Of a stretch of DNA of 64,000 bases, positions 59,646-64,000 are shown one piece after another (position 1 is the stretch's first letter; each line of letters starts with the position of its first letter). This stretch comes from Nocardia mikamii NBRC 108933 (lineage in GTDB: Bacteria > Actinomycetota > Actinomycetes > Mycobacteriales > Mycobacteriaceae). A program made the translations under genes and the position numbers. The notes under the pieces were generated by a model that saw only the letters and a list, made by a program, of their open reading frames with translations, made no database searches and was not told the DNA's origin. Location: the NCBI RefSeq assembly GCF_001613505.1, contig NZ_BDCM01000022.1:62001-126000 (forward strand). The letters are read 5' to 3'.

Positions 59646-62600
59646 TCAGTGCTCGTCGATCGCCGGTAATGTGACGCTCTCCCCGGTCGACAGCACGACG
59701 GTGTGACCGCGGCATTCGATCGTGATCGACCGCGCTCCGTCCGTATCGGAGCTGACCTCGAGGTGCCGGGCGTCGATGCGCACGGTCAGGCGGTGGCCGT
59801 GGTAGATGATCGCGAAGGTCAGCGTGCCCAGCTGAAGTGGCCAGCACGGCGCGAAGATCAGGCGGTCGTCGCGGGTTTCGAGTCCGGTGAAGCAACGCTG
59901 GACCAGGTCGATACTGCCCGCCATCGCGCCCAGGTGGATCCCCTCGGCCGTGGTGCCGCCCTGGATGTCGGCGATATCGGATTCCAGCACGCTGCCGAAG
60001 AATTCCATCGCGCGGTCCCGGTTCGCCCGGGCCAGCACCCAGGCATGGACGACGGCGCTCAGGGTCGAGCCGTGCGAGGTGCGGGCCAGGTAGTAGTCGA
60101 CCGTACGTGGAATGTCCGGGCCACCGAAGTCGTAGCCGAGCCCGGCGAACAGCCGCCCCAGTTCGTCGGCCGAGAACAGATAGAACAGCATCAGCACGTC
60201 GGCCTGTTTCGCCACCCGATACCGGTCGACGTCGTCACCTTCGGCCTCGAGGATGCGGTCGAGCCGGCTCGTATCGCCGTAGCGGCGCCGGTAGTCGTCC
60301 CAGTCCAGTTCGGCGAGCCGGTCGTATCCGGCGAACTGGCTGATCACTCCCTCGTGGAAGGGTACGAACATCCGATCGGCGACCTCGGCCCAGCGTTCCG
60401 GTTCGGCGGCAGGCACCGCGAGGCGGTCGAGCAGTTCCGACCGCACCCGCGGCGGCAGCAGTTCGACCGCGTCCAGGGCACGCCGGATGACCCACACGGC
60501 CATGACATTGGTGTAGGCGTTGTCGTCGATGCCCTCGTACGGCTGCCCGGGATAGCCGGAATGAAATTCGTCGGGTCCGATGACACCGCGGATGTGATAC
60601 CGATCGTCGGCGGGATCGTAGGTAGCCCGATCGGACCAGAATCGGGCGATCTCCACCAGTAGTTCGGCACCGAACTCGGCGAGAAACGCCCGATCTCCGG
60701 TGGCCTGGTAGTAGTGCCACACGTTGTAGGCCACCGCCGGACCGGCATGTTGCGCGCGAGCGCTGGCGTCCGGATTCCAATGTCCCGAACGGGGATTCAG
60801 ATGCAGGCGCTGACTCTCCTCCCGGCCGTCGCTGCCGGATTGCCACGGGAACAGGGCGCCGCGGCAGCCCTGTGCGCGTGCCGCGGCCCGCGCCTGCGGC
60901 AGGCGGCGGTAGCGGTACCGCAACAGTTCTCGCGTCAGCGCCGGATCGCGCAGGCTCACCACCGGCAGGACGAACAGCTCGTCCCAGAACACGTGCCCGC
61001 GGTAGGCCTCGCCGTGCAGACCCCGTGCGGGCACCCCGGCGTCGAGGTCGGCGGTATGGCGCGACAGTGTCTGCGCCACCTGCAGGACGTGCAGTCGCAG
61101 CGCGCGCACCGATTCCTCACTGGCGTCCAGATCGATGCGCAGCCGCCGCCACACATGCTCCCAGGCATCGGCGTGCGCGGAGCGGAGCGCGTCGTGGTCC
61201 GGCGCCTCGTCGAGCAGGCGCAGGGCAGCCTCGTCGGGTGCGGAGATGGCGCGGTCGCGGCCGGTGAACACCGCCGCTGTCTTGTCGACGACGATGTCAT
61301 GCCCGGACTCGGCGCGCACGACGAAATCGTGGGCGGCCGTACCGTCGGCGAGCGGCGAGCCGGCCACCTGCTGCCCTTGCGACGTCACCGTGGTCCGAGT
61401 GGCCACCGCCACGGGGATCAGCGACTGCGTGGTTCGCATCAGCGTCGATGCGGTGTGGGCGTCCGGGGTATCGATGCGCAGCTCGCTCAGGTGGGTCCCG
61501 GACAGGTCGCGGTACCGCTCGACTCCGGCGTTGCGGACCGATGTGTCGATACCCGACCGGACGGTGAGCGGCCCGCTCCAATTCTCGGGCGTCACGGTGG
61601 TTCGCATCGCGCACGCGTGGGGTGAGTCCATCGACGCGAAACGCCGCTGAACCACCGCCGTGATCCGGCCGGCGGCGTCGCGGCAGCGCAGCCGGCGGGT
61701 GAGCACCGCTTGGCGCAGATCGAATTGCTGTGTGTAATCCAGTAATTCGGCATCGTCGAGATCGAACCATGCGTCGTCGGCGATGCGCCACGTCAGGGGA
61801 AGCCAGTTCGGCAGATTCACCAGGCTCTCGTTCTCGACGTGCCGCCCGCCGATATCGTCGCCGAGCCGGTTGTAGATTCCCGCGACATAGGTGCCGGGAT
61901 AGTGGTGGATTCCCGCGCGCGTCTCCGGCGCCGCCGCGCGGGTGACGAGGTAGCCGTTGCCCACCGCGCACAACGCTTCGCGCAGCCGCTCGGCGTCGGG
62001 GTCGTAGCCGTCGTAGGTGAGCAGCCACGAGCGTCCCACCGCCCAGTCGCTCTCCCCGGTCAGCAATTCGGCCATCCGCTGCAGGAATTCGCCGGCGCGC
62101 ACGGGACTGTCGAGGGCGAACCGCGCCGCGGTGCGCCGGTCGCCGGTGTCGCCGTGGCGAACCACCAGCGGCACCCCGGTGACCTGGATCGCGTCGAAGG
62201 CGTCCTCGTCGGTCAGATCGTCGCCGAGGTACACCGGCATCGCCGGGCGGCCCACCAGATCCAGCACCCAGTGCAGGGCCCGCCCCTTGTCCCAGTCCAC
62301 GTCGGGGCGCAATTCGGTGACCCTGCGGCCGGAGGTCACGCGCAGTCCCTGCTCGCGGGCGATGTCGTGCACGGTGGCCACGACCGTCGACACGGCATCG
62401 GCGGCGACCCTGCGGTGATGGACGGCGACCGCGAATCGCTTCGGCTCGATCAGCACTCCGGGAATCCGGCTCAGCCGGTCGGCGAGTTCGGCTGCCGCCT
62501 GCACCAGCGCGCGTTCGGCCTTGGGACCGCCCTCGTGGACGTGTTCGGTGCCGTCGGGCGCCATCAGTTCGAAGCCGTGGCTACCGGCGTACCAGATGCC

Positions 62601-63659
62601 CGCCACACCCACGCGCGTGCGCAGATCGTCGAGTCCGCGACCGCTGATCACGGCGACCGGACACCGCGCGGCCAGCGTGGCCAAGGTGGCGCGCACACCC
62701 TCGATCGGGATCGCCGCATCGGGATCGGGCACGATCTCCGAGATCGTGCCGTCGAAATCCAGCAGCACCGCGATGTGCTCGTCCTCGACGGCGTCGGCGA
62801 TCGACGTCCAGTACGCCAGCGCGTCCGCGATCTCCGACAGGCGGCGAAAACCACTGCGCACCCGAATCTCCTCGGCGTCGGCGACCACCACGTCGGCTCC
62901 GGTGCACAGCAGCCGGTCCGGATCTCCGGCGCGCTCGATGCCGACCACCAGTCCGAAACCGCCGCGCCGCCCGGCGCTCACCCCGGCCTCGGCATCCTCG
63001 ACGACGACCGTCCGCTCGGGTTCGGCGCCCAGCCGCTGCGTGGCCAGCACCATGGTGGCCGGATCCGGCTTCCCCGGCAGCTCGAGTTCTTCGGCCACGA
63101 CACCGTCCACCCGGACGGCGAAGAGGTCCCCGAGCGCCGCGGCGTCGAGCACCTGGGCCGCATTGCGGCTGGCCGAGAACACCGCGGTTCGCACACCCGC
63201 CGCGCGCAGGCGGCGGACGAGGGCCACCGTGGTGGAGAACACCGGTACTCCCGATTCGGCGATCCGGGCGAGGAACATTTCGTCCTTGCCGTTTCCGAGT
63301 CCGCAGATCGTGCCGTCGGCCGCCGTATCCGACGGCTCGCCTCGCGGCAGTGAGATCGCCCGGGAGGCAAGGAAATCCGCGACACCGTCGTAGCGCGGTT
63401 TGCCGTCGACGTAGTCCTGGTAGTCGGAGGCGGTGAACGGGGCGCAGTTCTCGCCGGGCCCGGGTTCGCGGGCGGCGAGGAATCCGTCGAAGACCTGTGT
63501 CCACGCGGCGGCGTGGATCGACGCCGTGTCGGTGACCACGCCGTCCATATCGAAGATCACCGCGTCGTAGCGACGCGCGTCGATCACCGGCCCGGCCACC
63601 GGTTTGTCAGGGTGCACTCCCCCAGCCTCCGCCCGCGTGCGGGCCTCGGCAAGGTACAC
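59646..63659 (-). CDS. otsB1: HAD phosphatase-trehalose-6-phosphate phosphatase-GH65 fusion (Rv2006/OtsB1-like)
   Basis: A 1337-residue three-part protein. Residues about 30-270 are a beta-phosphoglucomutase-like HAD domain (VIFDMDGVVTDT, Asp37/Asp39). About 290-540 are an OtsB-type phosphatase (LLDFDGTISEIV, Asp301/Asp303; then GDDLTDEDAFDAI). About 550-1337 are a family-65 glycoside hydrolase/phosphorylase (WQSGSDGREES, and the catalytic Glu1031 in GPDEFHSG). Length and order match M. tuberculosis Rv2006 (1327 residues, DosR regulon). All three catalytic motifs look intact. It probably interconverts trehalose, glucose phosphates and trehalose 6-phosphate. It starts with GTG after GAGGA. Confidence 0.93.
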   Translation of the reverse strand: MYLAEARTRAEAGGVHPDKPVAGPVIDARRYDAVIFDMDGVVTDTASIHAAAWTQVFDGFLAAREPGPGENCAPFTASDYQDYVDGKPRYDGVADFLASRAISLPRGEPSDTAADGTICGLGNGKDEMFLARIAESGVPVFSTTVALVRRLRAAGVRTAVFSASRNAAQVLDAAALGDLFAVRVDGVVAEELELPGKPDPATMVLATQRLGAEPERTVVVEDAEAGVSAGRRGGFGLVVGIERAGDPDRLLCTGADVVVADAEEIRVRSGFRRLSEIADALAYWTSIADAVEDEHIAVLLDFDGTISEIVPDPDAAIPIEGVRATLATLAARCPVAVISGRGLDDLRTRVGVAGIWYAGSHGFELMAPDGTEHVHEGGPKAERALVQAAAELADRLSRIPGVLIEPKRFAVAVHHRRVAADAVSTVVATVHDIAREQGLRVTSGRRVTELRPDVDWDKGRALHWVLDLVGRPAMPVYLGDDLTDEDAFDAIQVTGVPLVVRHGDTGDRRTAARFALDSPVRAGEFLQRMAELLTGESDWAVGRSWLLTYDGYDPDAERLREALCAVGNGYLVTRAAAPETRAGIHHYPGTYVAGIYNRLGDDIGGRHVENESLVNLPNWLPLTWRIADDAWFDLDDAELLDYTQQFDLRQAVLTRRLRCRDAAGRITAVVQRRFASMDSPHACAMRTTVTPENWSGPLTVRSGIDTSVRNAGVERYRDLSGTHLSELRIDTPDAHTASTLMRTTQSLIPVAVATRTTVTSQGQQVAGSPLADGTAAHDFVVRAESGHDIVVDKTAAVFTGRDRAISAPDEAALRLLDEAPDHDALRSAHADAWEHVWRRLRIDLDASEESVRALRLHVLQVAQTLSRHTADLDAGVPARGLHGEAYRGHVFWDELFVLPVVSLRDPALTRELLRYRYRRLPQARAAARAQGCRGALFPWQSGSDGREESQRLHLNPRSGHWNPDASARAQHAGPAVAYNVWHYYQATGDRAFLAEFGAELLVEIARFWSDRATYDPADDRYHIRGVIGPDEFHSGYPGQPYEGIDDNAYTNVMAVWVIRRALDAVELLPPRVRSELLDRLAVPAAEPERWAEVADRMFVPFHEGVISQFAGYDRLAELDWDDYRRRYGDTSRLDRILEAEGDDVDRYRVAKQADVLMLFYLFSADELGRLFAGLGYDFGGPDIPRTVDYYLARTSHGSTLSAVVHAWVLARANRDRAMEFFGSVLESDIADIQGGTTAEGIHLGAMAGSIDLVQRCFTGLETRDDRLIFAPCWPLQLGTLTFAIIYHGHRLTVRIDARHLEVSSDTDGARSITIECRGHTVVLSTGESVTLPAIDEH

Positions 63660-64000
63660 AAGTCCTCACCCACACCGCCACCGGTCCCCGGCCCTATCGG
63701 CGGTCGTCATCGGGATCATCCGGCTGGTGTCGGTCGGGTTGGGGGCGGTGAACGAGTTTCGCGCCGAACGCGCCGCCGGCCCGCCCGCCACGGACCGGTC
63801 GACGGGTACAGCGGCGAGCGTCGCGCTCAGCGTCGGGCGAGCGCGCACGCCGATCGGCGAGACAGCACTCCGGACGGACCGCCTGAAACGACGCCGTGGG
63901 CTTCGAGTGTTGTTGCCCCACAGTTGATTAGGAGCGGGAAACGCATCGCGAACGGACCTACTCCGGCACCACGTGCTCCGGCACCACGAGTGTCGGGCAG
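63660..64000. other. Right edge, upstream of the OtsB1-like gene
   Basis: About 340 bp without a supported gene. Two weak DevR-like boxes, CGGTC-CCCG-GCCCT (63682-63695) and TCGTC-ATCG-GGATC (63704-63717), have centres 22 bp apart and precede the leftward fusion gene. They are degenerate, so control by DevR is only suggested. Confidence 0.35.

Noticed and set aside
1..64000. CRISPR arrays, tRNA/rRNA genes, insertion sequences or prophage genes
   Set aside because: I looked for regularly spaced repeats, transposase and integrase motifs and tRNA-like ends, and saw none.

Overview
The window is GC-rich DNA with tightly packed genes, many 4-base ATGA/GTGA overlaps and frequent GTG starts. Several gene families present here (WS/DGAT acyltransferase, LLM flavin oxidoreductase, paired FadE-type acyl-CoA dehydrogenases, DevR/DevS, OtsB1-like fusion) point to a mycolic-acid actinobacterium. 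A Nocardia- or Rhodococcus-type genome is the best guess. No tRNA, rRNA, CRISPR array, prophage or insertion sequence was seen.

Region 1 (about 0.26-20.2 kb) looks like a catabolic locus. A leftward operon encodes four acyl-CoA dehydrogenases in two probable alpha/beta pairs plus an enoyl-CoA hydratase. A GntR regulator is divergent from it. After an LLM oxidoreductase and a DUF4389 membrane protein comes a nine-gene rightward operon: beta-propeller lactonase-like protein, SDR, Rieske oxygenase, type I Baeyer-Villiger monooxygenase, SDR, ThDP enzyme, aldehyde dehydrogenase, TauD-like dioxygenase and SDR. A 31-bp element matching at 24 positions, containing a TTGAAT -35, lies in front of both the regulator/dehydrogenase divergon and the nine-gene operon. 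The two sets are therefore probably one regulon that opens a cyclic or ketonic substrate and feeds acyl-CoA oxidation. The substrate is unknown.

Region 2 (20.2-28.8 kb) is mixed: an AhpD-like protein, two methyltransferases, a PAS-ANTAR protein divergent from a SigB/SigF-type sigma factor, DoxX, an alpha/beta hydrolase-LuxR fusion, an HSL-type esterase and an SCO6745-like protein.

Region 3 (28.8-63.7 kb) is a dormancy (DevR/DosR) regulon island. It has devR and devS, three Acg-type nitroreductases, two tandem universal stress proteins, WS/DGAT and homologues of Rv0571c, Rv2004c, Rv2625c, Rv1733c, Rv0079-Rv0080 and Rv2006, with a PEP synthase, NAD synthetase and two or three possible microproteins. 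Palindromic boxes of the form GGGAC-N4-GTCCC precede most transcription units. They often occur as pairs with centres 22 bp apart, and at five starts the proximal box centre lies 42.5-43.5 bp from an ATG, which implies leaderless mRNAs. The Rv0079/RafH-like gene carries a one-base frameshift.

Region 4 is embedded in region 3 (43.6-47.6 kb): a CsoR/CstR-family repressor gene with DUF2892 and DUF302 genes, and a divergent MMPL transporter/DsbA-like pair. All are preceded by identical-arm ATACCCC operators. The repressor has Cys35 and Cys64 but lacks the copper-ligand His, which suggests persulfide rather than copper sensing.
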